Positions 25,253 to 35,108 of a stretch of 64,000 bases of DNA are shown piece after piece. The stretch spans positions 87,868 through 151,867 of the forward strand of contig CAMPKC010000004.1 in NCBI GenBank assembly GCA_946887045.1. The letters run 5' to 3'. The stretch comes from an uncultured Sphingobacteriaceae bacterium. Lineage in GTDB: Bacteria > Bacteroidota > Bacteroidia > Sphingobacteriales > Sphingobacteriaceae. The notes under the pieces were generated by a model. That model saw nothing but the letters and a program-made list of their open reading frames with translations. It was not told the DNA's origin and ran no database searches. How positions within the stretch are numbered: the stretch's first letter is position 1; every line of letters begins with the position of its first letter. Position numbers and translations under genes: made by a program.

Positions 25253-26020
25253 TCAAACCCCAAAAATATTTTTTGAATTTTCTGTGGTAATGTCGGCAAC
25301 AATCTCAATCGAAACTTCCTTAATGTCTGCAACTTTTTGTGCTATATACGTAAGAAAACTACTTTCGTTCGGTTTTCCTCTAAATGGCACCGGCGTTAAA
25401 TAAGGTGAATCCGTTTCAAGAACGATATTTTTTAAATCTAATTGCTGAACGACTTTATCCAGGCCTGAATTTTTATAAGTAACCACCCCTCCGATACCAA
25501 GGTAAAAACCGAGATCAATAATCAAATCAGCTTGCTCTTTTGTTCCTGTAAAGCAGTGGAATATTCCCCTCAGCGTCTCATCCTTTTCAGAAAGCAATAA
25601 TTCATATACCTCATCGAAAGCTTCCCTGCAATGGATAACAATCGGCAGGTTCAATTCTTTAGCCCAGGAAATTTGCTCACGGAAAGTCTCCTCCTGCATT
25701 GTCAATGTGGTTTTATCCCAATATAAGTCTATGCCAATCTCCCCGATCGCATATATCTTATTTTTAGCGATCGCTTGTCTTATTAACCCGAGTTCCGTTT
25801 TATAATTTTCTTTTACATCGCATGGATGCAAGCCTAACATTGCAAAACAATGTTCCGGATACTCTGATACAAGTTCGGAAACCATGGAAATAGATTCAGA
25901 ATCTACATTTGGCAGAAAAAGACGTTGAACCTGATTATCCAGACAACGCTGCATTAGTAGTTTCCTTTTTTCAGCATCTCTTTCGTAGTAAAGATGCGTG
26001 TGTGTATCCGTGAGAATCAT
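25253..26020 (-). CDS. TatD family metal-dependent hydrolase (DNase)
   Basis: A 255-residue TIM-barrel metalloenzyme. Metal-binding residues are all visible: H7 and H9 (THTHL), E94 (GEIGID), H130 (VIHCREAF), H155 (FHCFTGT) and D204 (ETDSPYL). The family has 3'-5' exonuclease activity on DNA and may act in repair or DNA turnover. It lies between nadE and ansA on the same strand with short gaps, suggesting one transcript. Confidence 0.93.
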   Translation of the reverse strand: MILTDTHTHLYYERDAEKRKLLMQRCLDNQVQRLFLPNVDSESISMVSELVSEYPEHCFAMLGLHPCDVKENYKTELGLIRQAIAKNKIYAIGEIGIDLYWDKTTLTMQEETFREQISWAKELNLPIVIHCREAFDEVYELLLSEKDETLRGIFHCFTGTKEQADLIIDLGFYLGIGGVVTYKNSGLDKVVQQLDLKNIVLETDSPYLTPVPFRGKPNESSFLTYIAQKVADIKEVSIEIVADITTENSKNIFGV

Positions 26021-26074
26021 TTTTTTGCAAATATAGCGTAAAGCTGAAAGATCGCCCGATGTCCCAGTAGTTTA

Positions 26075-27715
26075 TTACGACAAGTACTTTCCTACTATAG
26101 GCATCCTTCGCCCCATGCCAAAAGCTTTGGGTGATACGCGTAAAATAGGCGGAGTTTGATATCGTTTAAACTCAGCTTTATTTACCATTGCAATAACTTT
26201 TTTAACGAGTTGCTCATCAAAGCCCTGAGCGATTATGTCGCGGGAACTCTTCTTTAACTCTATATACTGATATAGTAGTTTATCGAGAATATCGTAGTCT
26301 GGTAGCGAATCGCTATCCTTCTGACCAGGACGTAACTCGGCAGATGGCGGCTTTACAATGCTATTTAAAGGAATTATTTCTCTTTCGCGATTTATGTACT
26401 CTGCCAGCTGATAAACCTGAGTTTTATATACGTCTCCCAATACTGCGATGGCACCGGCCATATCACCATATAGTGTGCCGTAGCCAACCGCGCATTCGCT
26501 TTTATTAGAAGTATTTAAGAGTATGTAGCCAAATTTATTTGAGAAGGCCATTACTATCACAGCGCGACAACGAGCCTGTATATTTTCTTCAGCAATATTA
26601 AAAGGTAAACCTTTAAACACCGGAGCAAGCATAGAATCGAAAGCATCGGCGGCATCCTTAATGGAAATAAGCTCGTGTTTACAGCCCAGGTTTTTAACCA
26701 GATCTAAAGCATCCTGCACGGAATGACCCGTAGAATATTTTGAAGGCATCAATACTGCCATAACATTTTCGGGACCAAGAGCTTCGGCAGCTAAGGCGCA
26801 AACAAGTGCGGAATCGATTCCGCCTGACAAGCCAAGGACTGCTTTACTAAAACCTGATTTATAAAAATAATCCCGAATACCCAAAAGTAGCGCCTGATGA
26901 ATTTGCTCTATATCCGGGGCGGGATTATAATCCATCTTTTGATGGCTCCTGATTACATTGTCATCAAATTCATATGTCCGGATATCTTCTTTAAAGTAAT
27001 TCAGTTGATCAAGCAATTCGCCTGCTGCATTAAAAACAAGCGAGCCGCCATCGAAAATTATTTCAGTTTGTGATCCAACTTGATTGACATACAGCAACGG
27101 CAATTTATATTTCTTACAATTATCACTCAACACCTTATAGCGATTATCATCATGATTGTAAGAAAAAGGTGAGGCGGCAATATTGATCATAAAATCCGGC
27201 TGATCTTTGATCAATTCATCCATTGGAGCGGATATATATAGAGGATTATCGTTGATATTCCATAAATCTTCGCAAATAGTTAAAGCGATTTTCTTGCCTT
27301 TAAAATCTATGCAAAAGAAATTAGTTGCTGGTTCAAAATACCGGTACTCGTCAAAAACATCATACGTGGGCAGCAATGCTTTATTAACAATATGTTGGAC
27401 ACTGCCATTCTCAATAAAATAAGCGGAATTGAATAAATCTTTCCCTTCTGTTCTTGGGTTTTTTGTGGGAGCGCCTAAAATACATGCAATATCTGTACAA
27501 GCAGCTGCAACTTGCTTTACAGCCTCATCGCACAACTCTATAAATTCGGAAAACTCCAGAAAATCTCTCGGCGGATAGCCACAAATAGCTAATTCAGCAA
27601 ATACAACCAAGTCCGCACCCTGTTGCTTTGCATAATTGATGGCCTTAATAATTTTTGTTGAATTTGATTCGAAATTACCGATGTGATAATTTAATTGAGC
27701 TAGTGCAATCTTCAT
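26075..27715 (-). CDS. nadE: Glutamine-dependent NAD+ synthetase
   Basis: A 546-residue two-domain enzyme making NAD+ from deamido-NAD+, ATP and glutamine. The N-terminal nitrilase-type glutaminase has the triad E41 (FAELAICGYPPR), K112 (NKALLPTYDVF) and C148 (TICEDLW). The C-terminal synthetase has the ATP P-loop SGGIDS (297-302) and ends in the usual RRMPIVGKY region. In Bacteroidota nadE often neighbours gldB, as here (with the porT-like gene between). The start ATG is at the first conserved residues. Confidence 0.96.
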   Translation of the reverse strand: MKIALAQLNYHIGNFESNSTKIIKAINYAKQQGADLVVFAELAICGYPPRDFLEFSEFIELCDEAVKQVAAACTDIACILGAPTKNPRTEGKDLFNSAYFIENGSVQHIVNKALLPTYDVFDEYRYFEPATNFFCIDFKGKKIALTICEDLWNINDNPLYISAPMDELIKDQPDFMINIAASPFSYNHDDNRYKVLSDNCKKYKLPLLYVNQVGSQTEIIFDGGSLVFNAAGELLDQLNYFKEDIRTYEFDDNVIRSHQKMDYNPAPDIEQIHQALLLGIRDYFYKSGFSKAVLGLSGGIDSALVCALAAEALGPENVMAVLMPSKYSTGHSVQDALDLVKNLGCKHELISIKDAADAFDSMLAPVFKGLPFNIAEENIQARCRAVIVMAFSNKFGYILLNTSNKSECAVGYGTLYGDMAGAIAVLGDVYKTQVYQLAEYINREREIIPLNSIVKPPSAELRPGQKDSDSLPDYDILDKLLYQYIELKKSSRDIIAQGFDEQLVKKVIAMVNKAEFKRYQTPPILRVSPKAFGMGRRMPIVGKYLS

Positions 27716-27733
27716 TTACGTATAAGAAGTTTA

Positions 27734-28360
27734 TTAAAAAAACAATGCCAGATTTAATGTCACAAAAGGATTTCGTGAATCAAAATCTTTAAACGTTTTA
27801 GTAAATCCGTTATTAAAAGTAACGCCGGTAAGGGCAGTTAAGTTTCTACCAACATTCCATTCGGCTCCTCCACCCATTATCAGGCCCAATCTTCCCGAGT
27901 TCACTTCCGATGAAATCGAAACATCTTCCAATGTTTCATTGGTTCCAAAAGTTACTGCATCTTTTTTTGCAGAAATATTAATTCCGGTTCCTAAACCGAA
28001 CTGTCCGTAGAACCGGCCCTGATCCGAAGGGTTACTTTTAAGCTTTAAAGTAAAAGGAATTTCAATATACTGAAGTTTATATTCATCAGTGGAAACATTC
28101 GTCCTGACAGCTTTACTCTGCAAGGATGTCACAGTGAAGGCTGTTGAAAAATAATAATTTTTTGCAAAGCCGATATCCGCAATCACCCCGTATGAAAATC
28201 CAGCCCTACTTCCATCAGATACTAATCTGTTAGCGTCATCCGTCGACCAGCTTAGGTTAGGAGACAATGTAAATCCTAATTTGAAATTCTTTTCAATTTC
28301 CTGGCTTTGCCCGAAAAAAGGAATTAAGAAAATGCTGGCAATTACTAATAGGTGTCTCAT
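27734..28360 (-). CDS. PorT-like outer-membrane beta-barrel protein
   Basis: 208 residues from the ATG at 28360; the frame can be opened nine bases earlier at TTG 28369. A signal peptide (cut near SQ) is followed by alternating amphipathic strands and ends in a typical barrel terminus (VTLNLALFF). PorT family proteins are small eight-strand barrels needed for type IX secretion in Porphyromonas, though many homologues have other or unknown roles. It is divergent from gldB and sits 18 bp from nadE. I am confident of the barrel but less so of a secretion role. Confidence 0.75.
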   Translation of the reverse strand: MRHLLVIASIFLIPFFGQSQEIEKNFKLGFTLSPNLSWSTDDANRLVSDGSRAGFSYGVIADIGFAKNYYFSTAFTVTSLQSKAVRTNVSTDEYKLQYIEIPFTLKLKSNPSDQGRFYGQFGLGTGINISAKKDAVTFGTNETLEDVSISSEVNSGRLGLIMGGGAEWNVGRNLTALTGVTFNNGFTKTFKDFDSRNPFVTLNLALFF

Positions 28361-28422
28361 AAGTTTCAAAGGTATAATCTGTCTCTTCTCTTTGATTTTG
28401 CTATTTTCGCTTTAGAAATCAT

Positions 28423-29454
28423 ATGAATACTAAAAGCATTTTCCAAATCTACCTGTTTTTTTTTATTGGCCTGTTTGTATTCGGCTGCAAGAATAAGAAA
28501 GATGTTGATGTAAGTAACATAAATCTTGACATAAAGATTGAAAGATTTGATAAAGACTTAAGCGCATTAACCGTTTCAGAGTACCGGCAGCAAGCCAGTC
28601 AGCTTCAACAAAAATATGGTGTCTTTTACATGGATTTTATGGAGGGAATGCTTAGCGTGGGAAACCCAGGCACTGAGGAGTACTTTCAAAATCTTAAAAC
28701 TGTGTTATCCGCTCCGGACTACAATGCTTTGAAAAATGAAGTTCAGCAAAAGTATCCCGATCTAGAGAAGCAGGAACAAGAATTGACCGACGCATTTAAG
28801 CACGTTAAGTATTACTACCCTAAACAGCCCATTCCGCGAATTATTTCTTTCTTTTCTGGATTCTCGGTACAAACTCCCATCGGAAATAATTACATCGGCA
28901 TTGGTCTGGATATGTTTTTGGGATCTGATTCAAAATTTTACCCAGCCTTAAGAAGCAGCATACCGGCTTATATTTCAAGGCGTTTTACTCCCGAAAATAT
29001 AACACCCCGAGTTATGGAGGCATTTATCCGCGAAGAAATGTTTCCGGAACCAGACCAGGTTACATCATTAATGCAAAAGATGATTTACAACGGTAAAATC
29101 CTGTATTTTATGGATGCCGCAATGCCTGACGTTCCGGATTCTTTGAAAATCGGATATACAAGCCAACAACAACAATGGGCCGAAGAATATGAAAGTGGAA
29201 TCTGGGCTTATTTTTTAGAACAAAATCTTTTGTTTGAAACCGATTACTATAAGATTCAGAAATACCTCACAGAAGCACCATTTACGCCTGGTATAGGAGA
29301 TAAAAATGAATCGGCACCAAAGCTTGCAGTTTTTACGGGATGGAAAATTGTGAAGAAATACATGGAGAACAATCCATCTGTCACAATCCAGGACTTAATG
29401 CAGGATATGGATTTACAGAAGATCTTAGACAAATCGAAATATCGTCCGGATTAA
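28423..29454 (+). CDS. gldB: Gliding motility lipoprotein GldB
   Basis: A 343-residue lipoprotein with C22 in FVFGC. The body carries features known in GldB: DIKIERFDKDL near the N-terminus and a predicted metalloprotease-like helical fold with SFFSGFS and RSSIPAYISRRF blocks. GldB is required for gliding and type IX secretion in Flavobacterium. Proximity to nadE matches other Bacteroidota; gldC, which often follows, is not next to it here. Its last four bases overlap the converging gene at 29451. Confidence 0.88.
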   Translation: MNTKSIFQIYLFFFIGLFVFGCKNKKDVDVSNINLDIKIERFDKDLSALTVSEYRQQASQLQQKYGVFYMDFMEGMLSVGNPGTEEYFQNLKTVLSAPDYNALKNEVQQKYPDLEKQEQELTDAFKHVKYYYPKQPIPRIISFFSGFSVQTPIGNNYIGIGLDMFLGSDSKFYPALRSSIPAYISRRFTPENITPRVMEAFIREEMFPEPDQVTSLMQKMIYNGKILYFMDAAMPDVPDSLKIGYTSQQQQWAEEYESGIWAYFLEQNLLFETDYYKIQKYLTEAPFTPGIGDKNESAPKLAVFTGWKIVKKYMENNPSVTIQDLMQDMDLQKILDKSKYRPD

Positions 29455-30101
29455 TCGGGTAAACTGTCAATTGGCGCAATAGTAATTTTACCGTCGCGAC
29501 CGATCCCTCCTGAATAAATCCGCCCGTTAGGGAGCTGTCCTAAAGGCCTGCCCGATCCAGTGCGTATCTGACCTAAAAGGATTGCAATATCTGTTTGTGG
29601 ATTAACTGAATATCCTCCGGCTCTATTTCTGATCGAAACAAAGCTTGCACTTTTCTTATCTGCAATCTGAGGCCTCTGTCCGCCAGACAAATAGCTCAAC
29701 AAAACATGTCCGCCGTTTCCATTGTCATAATGCCTGTTGGAAGCTCTGGCATCCTCTCCGGAAACATCAATATAAAGGCTTCTTAGCTGAACAAAATTTA
29801 TTGAAAGATTTAAATCAGTTCCGTTATTCTTACTATCGTTGCCACTGATAACAACATCTTTACCTATAACGGCATATTTTACAACAAGATTCACTTTTTT
29901 CTTGGCTACAAACGACAATTTAGATTTATCCTTCATTATCAGTGTATCAATAAAAATTGAAGTTATAGAGTCGCCCTCAGTGATAGAATAAGATCTTCTG
30001 GAATCTATCATCAACTTATCAAGCCTAATGGATTTCGATGTAACTTGCCCTATAGAAATATACGGCAAAATCAGCGTAAAAAATAAGAATATAGATTTCA
30101 T
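29451..30101 (-). CDS. Hypothetical secreted protein
   Basis: 216 residues with a clear signal peptide (MKSIFLFFTLILPYISIGQ). The body is rich in beta strand and Gly/Asn/Ser, with a repetitive -VVIS- pattern suggestive of a small beta-helix. It has a Gly-rich tail (GRPLGQLPNGRIYSGGIGRDG). No family recognised. It converges on gldB with a 4-bp overlap of the coding ends. Confidence 0.7.
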   Translation of the reverse strand: MKSIFLFFTLILPYISIGQVTSKSIRLDKLMIDSRRSYSITEGDSITSIFIDTLIMKDKSKLSFVAKKKVNLVVKYAVIGKDVVISGNDSKNNGTDLNLSINFVQLRSLYIDVSGEDARASNRHYDNGNGGHVLLSYLSGGQRPQIADKKSASFVSIRNRAGGYSVNPQTDIAILLGQIRTGSGRPLGQLPNGRIYSGGIGRDGKITIAPIDSLPD

Positions 30102-30138
30102 TATTCTATAACGCCGGGCGGAGAGTTATCTTGTAATA

Positions 30139-30175
30139 ATTTGACTTACAGAGCATTTTGCTCTATAAGTCAAAT
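30139..30175 (-). terminator. Hairpin terminator after the small membrane protein gene
   Basis: atttgactta (30139-30148) with taagtcaaat (30166-30175), then one mismatch and agagca/tgctct with a ttt loop: 16 pairs in all. It begins 2 bp after the stop of the gene at 30177. Confidence 0.7.
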
Positions 30176-30176
30176 A

Positions 30177-30395
30177 CTATTTCAGAATATTAATAACTGA
30201 TTTAAGACAAAGGATTACACCTATTACCAAAATAATATTCGATAACAGATCAACAAATCCCCAGTCGGCAATGAAGCGTAATACGGCACCCAAAACAGAC
30301 ACAAAAACACCCACAGCCATTAAAATATAATGACTTGGATTATTGGCATTGTCAGTACTTTCGCTTTTTTTATAAGTCTCTACTAGATTCTCCAT
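30177..30395 (-). CDS. Small two-helix membrane protein
   Basis: 72 residues with a charged N-terminus (MENLVETYKKSESTDN) and two membrane helices (about 24-44 and 48-70). Unknown function; similar short proteins are common and poorly conserved. A strong hairpin lies just after the stop. Confidence 0.6.
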   Translation of the reverse strand: MENLVETYKKSESTDNANNPSHYILMAVGVFVSVLGAVLRFIADWGFVDLLSNIILVIGVILCLKSVINILK

Positions 30396-30501
30396 TTCAA
30401 TAATTTATCCGGCGAAATTACAAATCTGATTCTATACAAAAAAGCTTTTAATCTTTTAAAACCATTTTCAATCCCGAGGACTTTAATCTTTAAAAAAGGT
30501 T

Positions 30502-30675
30502 ATGGCAAAGTATTCAAAAAAGGCAGGCGAAAAAGTGGAAGAAGCTATGCATGAAATGAAAGAAGGCAAGCTTAAAACCGGAACAGGTAAAAAAGTAACC
30601 TCCAAAAAACAAGCTGTCGCAATAGGCTTGTCGGAAGCAAGAGAAGCAGGAGCGAAAGTACCAAAAAAGAAGTAG
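30502..30675 (+). CDS. Small basic DUF6496-type protein
   Basis: A 57-residue protein starting MAKYSKKAGEKVEEAMHEMK and ending KVPKKK. The lysine-rich sequence with KLKTGTGKKVTSKKQAVAIG and LSEAREAGAKV matches a family annotated DUF6496 in many soil bacteria; the function is unknown, and the charge suggests DNA or RNA binding. The ATG follows an AAAAAGGT purine stretch that could be a weak ribosome binding site. It is too short for common length cut-offs but well supported by family resemblance. Confidence 0.8.
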   Translation: MAKYSKKAGEKVEEAMHEMKEGKLKTGTGKKVTSKKQAVAIGLSEAREAGAKVPKKK

Positions 30676-30689
30676 AGTATAAATCTAAA

Positions 30690-30803
30690 ATTTCACGCAA
30701 AGCTCGCGGGAGCACAAGCATTTTACAATTACAACACCTTCTTATCCAGATATATCTTTTTGCTTTCTTTGCGTGTTTTTACTTATTTTGCTTCGCGTGA
30801 AAT
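30690..30803. repeat. Intergenic inverted repeat (TTTCACGCAAAG type)
   Basis: atttcacgcaaagc (30690-30703) and gcttcgcgtgaaat (30790-30803) pair over the outer nine bases and most of the rest, with an internal ctttgcgtg (30756-30764 region). Similar TTTCACGCAAAG/CTTTGCGTGAAA repeats are, from memory, scattered between genes in Sphingobacteriaceae. Confidence 0.6.
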
Positions 30804-30821
30804 ACGCTCTGTCAATATAAG

Positions 30822-31814
30822 CTATACAATCACCAGCTCATTCAATTGCATATTTATATAATTCATCTCCTCTGCATGTAGCTTCACGTTAGCAGCTTTC
30901 GCGTTCTGAGCCGCCTGACCTGCATTTCTGGCTCCAGCCAACGCGATGGTAATCCCAGGCTTCTCAATAGTCCATTTTAACACCAACTGGCCCAGGGTGA
31001 TGCCTTTATCTTCCGCGATATGCTTTATCTTATCTAAAAAGAGATTCACCTGGATAATATTTCCGGGCGAAAAATATTTAAGACCTGCTCTATGATCACC
31101 CGCCGAAAATTGATATCCTGGTTTGATCTTGCCCGTTAACAAGCCCCTTTCCATCGGACTATACGCCAATATAGACTTCTTATTGGCAAGGCAATACGGA
31201 ACGACCACTTCCTCTATCTTTCTATTTACCATACTATATGGCACCTGATTAGAAACCAGCTTAACCGTCTTCTCAGCCTCCTGCATTTGCTCGGTAGAAT
31301 AATTACATACGCCGGCAAACCTAACTTTTCCTTGTTGAATGAGCGTTTCTACAGCCTCCATGGTTTCATGGATTGGCGTTGTTGGATCCGGCCAATGAAT
31401 TTGATATAGATCAAGATAATCGGTACCTAAAAGCTTCAGACTGGCTTCGCATTCCGCTATTACACTTTTCTTTCCGGCATATTTATAGATGTCTATATCG
31501 AGTCCCTGATTGTCTTTACTCCTAAAATAAAACTCTCCATTCTTTCCTTTCCATTGCAGACCATATTTGGTGAGTATTTGCACCTTATCTCTCGGCAAAT
31601 CTTTGATGGCCTCTCCTACTATTTCCTCACTTAAGCCCTGCCCATAAACAGGTGCTGTATCAATAGAGGTAACCCCATTCTCATAAGCTGCCCTGATTGC
31701 GCTTACCGACTCTTTCCGTTCAGTACCTCCCCACATCCAGCCCCCCGCAGCCCAGGCACCAAACGTTATTACCGAAAGTTCCAAATCTGATTCGCCAAGT
31801 CTTCTATATTCCAT
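30822..31814 (-). CDS. Aldo/keto reductase
   Basis: A 330-residue NADPH-dependent (beta/alpha)8 oxidoreductase. The catalytic tetrad is D52 (SIDTAPVYG), Y57, K83 (LTKYG) and H140 (LYQIHWPDP). It resembles YghZ/potassium-channel-beta-like or general stress AKRs. The substrate is not predictable. It stands alone on the minus strand; a repeat element lies just after its stop. Confidence 0.93.
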   Translation of the reverse strand: MEYRRLGESDLELSVITFGAWAAGGWMWGGTERKESVSAIRAAYENGVTSIDTAPVYGQGLSEEIVGEAIKDLPRDKVQILTKYGLQWKGKNGEFYFRSKDNQGLDIDIYKYAGKKSVIAECEASLKLLGTDYLDLYQIHWPDPTTPIHETMEAVETLIQQGKVRFAGVCNYSTEQMQEAEKTVKLVSNQVPYSMVNRKIEEVVVPYCLANKKSILAYSPMERGLLTGKIKPGYQFSAGDHRAGLKYFSPGNIIQVNLFLDKIKHIAEDKGITLGQLVLKWTIEKPGITIALAGARNAGQAAQNAKAANVKLHAEEMNYINMQLNELVIV

Positions 31815-31919
31815 ACTGCTTTTTATGCTTGAACATACGGTATGATTATAAGTTTAATTTTTCGTCAGAGGTACTGGCAGAAGATGTAGCATATTAACTG
31901 ATCTTTTCGTAATTGAAGA

Positions 31920-32372
31920 ATGAATTTCAAAATATTCTTTGCCGGATATATTTTTATTTTCCTGTCTGCATGTAGCGCTAAAGAGGATTTATGTACAGCA
32001 TATCAATGTAGTGCCCCGGTAAAGAAATTGAAGCTGAAATTCAGGGATTCAAACAATTTCGACCTTTTGTTTTCAACAAACGCCACATATAGCCTCAACG
32101 ATCTGAAAATCCAGAGTTCACTCTTTAATGCCGATTTATCATTCGGAATAGACAGTACGGATAAAAGCAACAGATATGTTCTAATTCCCTTTTTCCATTC
32201 ACAAAATTTAAGGATAAAACTAGCTAACAAGCAGGAAGATAATATAGAAATAGAGACAGCATTGCAGGAAGTAAGATGCTGTGAAATTATAAAAATTACA
32301 AGTCTAAAAATTAACGGGACCACTATCTGCACCAACTGCAGCACCATCGAGCCCATTGTTCTAATAAAATAA
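31920..32372 (+). CDS. Hypothetical lipoprotein
   Basis: 150 residues with a signal peptide and a lipobox (FLSACS, C18). The mature part is beta-rich and has several cysteines, including a CC pair (EVRCCEI) and a C-x-x-C (CTNC) near the end. No family recognised. A strong terminator overlaps its last bases. Confidence 0.7.
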   Translation: MNFKIFFAGYIFIFLSACSAKEDLCTAYQCSAPVKKLKLKFRDSNNFDLLFSTNATYSLNDLKIQSSLFNADLSFGIDSTDKSNRYVLIPFFHSQNLRIKLANKQEDNIEIETALQEVRCCEIIKITSLKINGTTICTNCSTIEPIVLIK

Positions 32373-32373
32373 A

Positions 32374-32402
32374 AAATCCCGGCTATGTGGTAGCCGGGAT
32401 TT
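32374..32402. terminator. Bidirectional terminator for the lipoprotein gene and atp operon
   Basis: aaatcccggcta (32374-32385) pairs with tagccgggattt (32391-32402), a perfect 12-bp stem with a 5-nt loop. It lies between the converging stop codons of the lipoprotein gene and atpG and is the likely 3' end of the atp transcript. Confidence 0.88.
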
Positions 32403-32423
32403 CTAAATCATCTATCTTTTGCG

Positions 32424-33308
32424 TTAAGCTCCTGTCAATGCTGCTGCACCGCTCACAATTTCTGTAAGTTCGGTTGTAATAGCTGCCTGACGAGCCTGGT
32501 TATACGAAAGTTTCAAGGCCTTTAACAAATCACCGGCGTTTTCTGTCGCTTTATCCATAGCCGTCATACGGGCTCCATGTTCAGATGCATGTGAATCTAA
32601 AATTGCTTTGTATAACTGGGTCTTCACCGATTTAGGAATCAATTCATTTACGATCTCTTCCTGCGAAGGCTCTAAAATATAGTCAGTTTTTGACGTAGCA
32701 GTTGTTTGCGAAACTTGAATACGTGGCACTGGAAGCAATTGCTCAGCAACTAAAATCTGCATCGCAGCATTTTTGAACTGATTGTATACTACTTCCACTC
32801 TGTCAAAGTCGCCATCGGCAAAACCCTTCATTATAGCTTCTGAAATAACGGAAGCGTTTTCGAAGGTGAGTGCAGAATACAACTCATTATTGTTTCCAAT
32901 AACATTGTATTTGCGTTTTTCATAAAAGTCCTGTGCTTTCTTACCTACTGCAACAATACTAACATTGCCGTTTGCTAATTGCTCAGAATACTTTTCAGCG
33001 ATTAACTGATTAGCAGTCTTGATAACATTGGCATTAAAAGCTCCGGCCAGTCCGCGATTCGAAGCCACAACCACTACAAGAACCCGAACAGGCTCACGCT
33101 CCTGTATAAAAGGAGAAGTTGATTCTTCAAGACTTGCAGAGAGGTTTGACAGAATATCCTTCAGCTTGTTAGCATACGGACGTAACTGTACAATAGCATT
33201 GGTAGCTCTCTTCAACTTGGCCGCCGAAACCATTTTCATGGCCTTGGTAATCTGCTGAGTCGAACTTACCGATGTAATTCTATTTCTTACTTCTTTTAAA
33301 TTAGCCAT
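32424..33308 (-). CDS. atpG: ATP synthase F1 subunit gamma
   Basis: 294 residues; the central rotor stalk of the F1Fo ATP synthase. The N-terminal helix (MANLKEVRNRITSVSSTQQI) and C-terminal helix (SYNQARQAAITTELTEIVSG) that form the coiled-coil axle are well conserved. It is the last gene of the atp operon here; a hairpin repeat separates it from atpA and a terminator follows. Confidence 0.97.
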   Translation of the reverse strand: MANLKEVRNRITSVSSTQQITKAMKMVSAAKLKRATNAIVQLRPYANKLKDILSNLSASLEESTSPFIQEREPVRVLVVVVASNRGLAGAFNANVIKTANQLIAEKYSEQLANGNVSIVAVGKKAQDFYEKRKYNVIGNNNELYSALTFENASVISEAIMKGFADGDFDRVEVVYNQFKNAAMQILVAEQLLPVPRIQVSQTTATSKTDYILEPSQEEIVNELIPKSVKTQLYKAILDSHASEHGARMTAMDKATENAGDLLKALKLSYNQARQAAITTELTEIVSGAAALTGA

Positions 33309-33323
33309 TTTTCAAAGTTGTAA

Positions 33324-33376
33324 GTTGAAGGTTGTAGGTTATAAGTTTATTCAACTCACAACCTACAACCTTCAAC
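33324..33376. repeat. Hairpin repeat between atpA and atpG
   Basis: gttgaaggttgtaggtt (33324-33340) and aacctacaaccttcaac (33360-33376) pair perfectly over 17 bp with a 19-nt loop. Part of it (33331-33347) is repeated at 35672 in another gap of the same operon. Confidence 0.85.
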
Positions 33377-33380
33377 CCAA

Positions 33381-34955
33381 TTAATATCTTCCCGCTAATT
33401 CCTTAGCAACAGTTTCAAGAACAGAAGTTATGCTATCATCTAATTTACCAGCTTTAAGAGCTTGTAAAACTTCAGGGTTACGTACTTCTAATTGTTGAAT
33501 ATATTCTTTTTCAAATTCTCTAACTCTTTCTACAGGAACCTGACGCATTAAATTCTTAGTTCCGATATAGATAATAGCAACTTGCTTTTCTACTGAAACA
33601 GGAGAAAACTGTCCTTGCTTTAAGATCTCCACGTTACGAGCACCTTTATCTAATACCGACTTAGTTGCTGCATCAAGGTCAGATCCGAATTTAGAGAAAG
33701 CCTCTAACTCGCGGTATTGAGCCTGATCAAGTTTCAAGGTACCAGCAACTTTCTTCATCGACTTAATCTGAGCGTTACCACCCACACGAGATACAGAAAT
33801 ACCCACGTTAATCGCCGGACGAACCCCCGCATTGAATAAGTTAGATTCAAGAAATATCTGACCGTCGGTAATCGAAATTACGTTAGTTGGGATATATGCT
33901 GATACATCACCAGCTTGAGTTTCGATGATCGGAAGAGCTGTTAATGAACCGCCACCTTTAACTAAATGTCTGATAGAATCTGGTAAATCGTTCATGCTCT
34001 GAGCAATCTCATCCGAAGCATTGATCTTAGCAGCACGCTCCAATAAACGGCTGTGAAGGTAAAACACGTCTCCAGGATAAGCCTCACGGCCCGGTGGACG
34101 ACGAAGTAATAATGATACTTCACGATAAGCAACAGCTTGCTTAGATAAATCATCATAAATGATCAAAGCAGGACGTCCTGTGTCACGGAAGAACTCACCT
34201 ATCGCAGCACCCGAAAACGGAGCAAAGAACTGCATTGGCGCCGGATCTGCCGCAGAGGCAGAAACAACAACGGTATATGGCATTGCACCATTTTCGTCAA
34301 GCGTACGAACGATCTGTGCTACTGTAGAACTTTTTTGTCCGATAGCAACATAGATACAGAATACCGGCTGACCAGCTTCGTAAAATTCTTTCTGGTTTAT
34401 AATGGTATCGATACAAACTGCAGTTTTACCAGTCTGACGATCACCAATAACCAACTCACGCTGACCACGGCCAATTGGAATCATCGCGTCAATAGCTTTG
34501 ATACCAGTTTGTAATGGCTCGGTAACGGGCTGACGGTAAATTACACCCGGAGCTTTACGCTCTATCGGCATCTCATACGTCTGGCCGGTTATAGGTCCTT
34601 TTCCGTCAATCGGTTGTCCTAGCGTGTTTACCACACGGCCAAGCATTCCGTCGCCAACTTTAATAGAACCAATACGGTTAGTACGTTTTATCGTATCGCC
34701 CTCTTTAACCTCGCTATAAGGTCCAAGCAAAACCACACCCACGTTATCCTCTTCAAGGTTTAATACAATCCCTTGTAAACCGGTTTCAAATTCAACCAGC
34801 TCACCTGATTGAACCTTGGTAAGGCCGTAAACACGAGCGATACCATCACCTACCTGTAAAACGGTACCAACTTCTTCAAGTTCGGCCTCTGATTTAAAGC
34901 CTGACAACTGCTGACGCAATATTGCCGAAACTTCATCTGGTCTTACCTCTACCAT
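33381..34955 (-). CDS. atpA: ATP synthase F1 subunit alpha
   Basis: 524 residues. The nucleotide-binding P-loop GDRQTGKT lies at 171-178 and the block [20 protein letters not shown] is typical of alpha. It forms the non-catalytic site with beta in the F1 head. The catalytic beta and epsilon genes (atpD, atpC) are not in this cluster; in Bacteroidota they usually form a separate locus. The stop lies within a few bases of a hairpin repeat. Confidence 0.98.
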   Translation of the reverse strand: MVEVRPDEVSAILRQQLSGFKSEAELEEVGTVLQVGDGIARVYGLTKVQSGELVEFETGLQGIVLNLEEDNVGVVLLGPYSEVKEGDTIKRTNRIGSIKVGDGMLGRVVNTLGQPIDGKGPITGQTYEMPIERKAPGVIYRQPVTEPLQTGIKAIDAMIPIGRGQRELVIGDRQTGKTAVCIDTIINQKEFYEAGQPVFCIYVAIGQKSSTVAQIVRTLDENGAMPYTVVVSASAADPAPMQFFAPFSGAAIGEFFRDTGRPALIIYDDLSKQAVAYREVSLLLRRPPGREAYPGDVFYLHSRLLERAAKINASDEIAQSMNDLPDSIRHLVKGGGSLTALPIIETQAGDVSAYIPTNVISITDGQIFLESNLFNAGVRPAINVGISVSRVGGNAQIKSMKKVAGTLKLDQAQYRELEAFSKFGSDLDAATKSVLDKGARNVEILKQGQFSPVSVEKQVAIIYIGTKNLMRQVPVERVREFEKEYIQQLEVRNPEVLQALKAGKLDDSITSVLETVAKELAGRY

Positions 34956-35108
34956 AGTTTTATTTATGAGTTTTTATTGTAAATCTTGTTTCTGTACTCT
35001 TTTGTAATTATGCCCTGCTTTCCGTTTCAAGCCGCTTGCGGGCTTTCCTCTTCAATCAGGTTTAAAATTCGGGGTATGTCTCCCTTTTGATATTGACTTT
35101 ACGCAGGA

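Noticed and set aside
28367..28374. TAnnTTTG-like box upstream of the porT-like gene
   Set aside because: It would leave almost no leader before the ATG at 28360 and no -33 element is present; likely chance.
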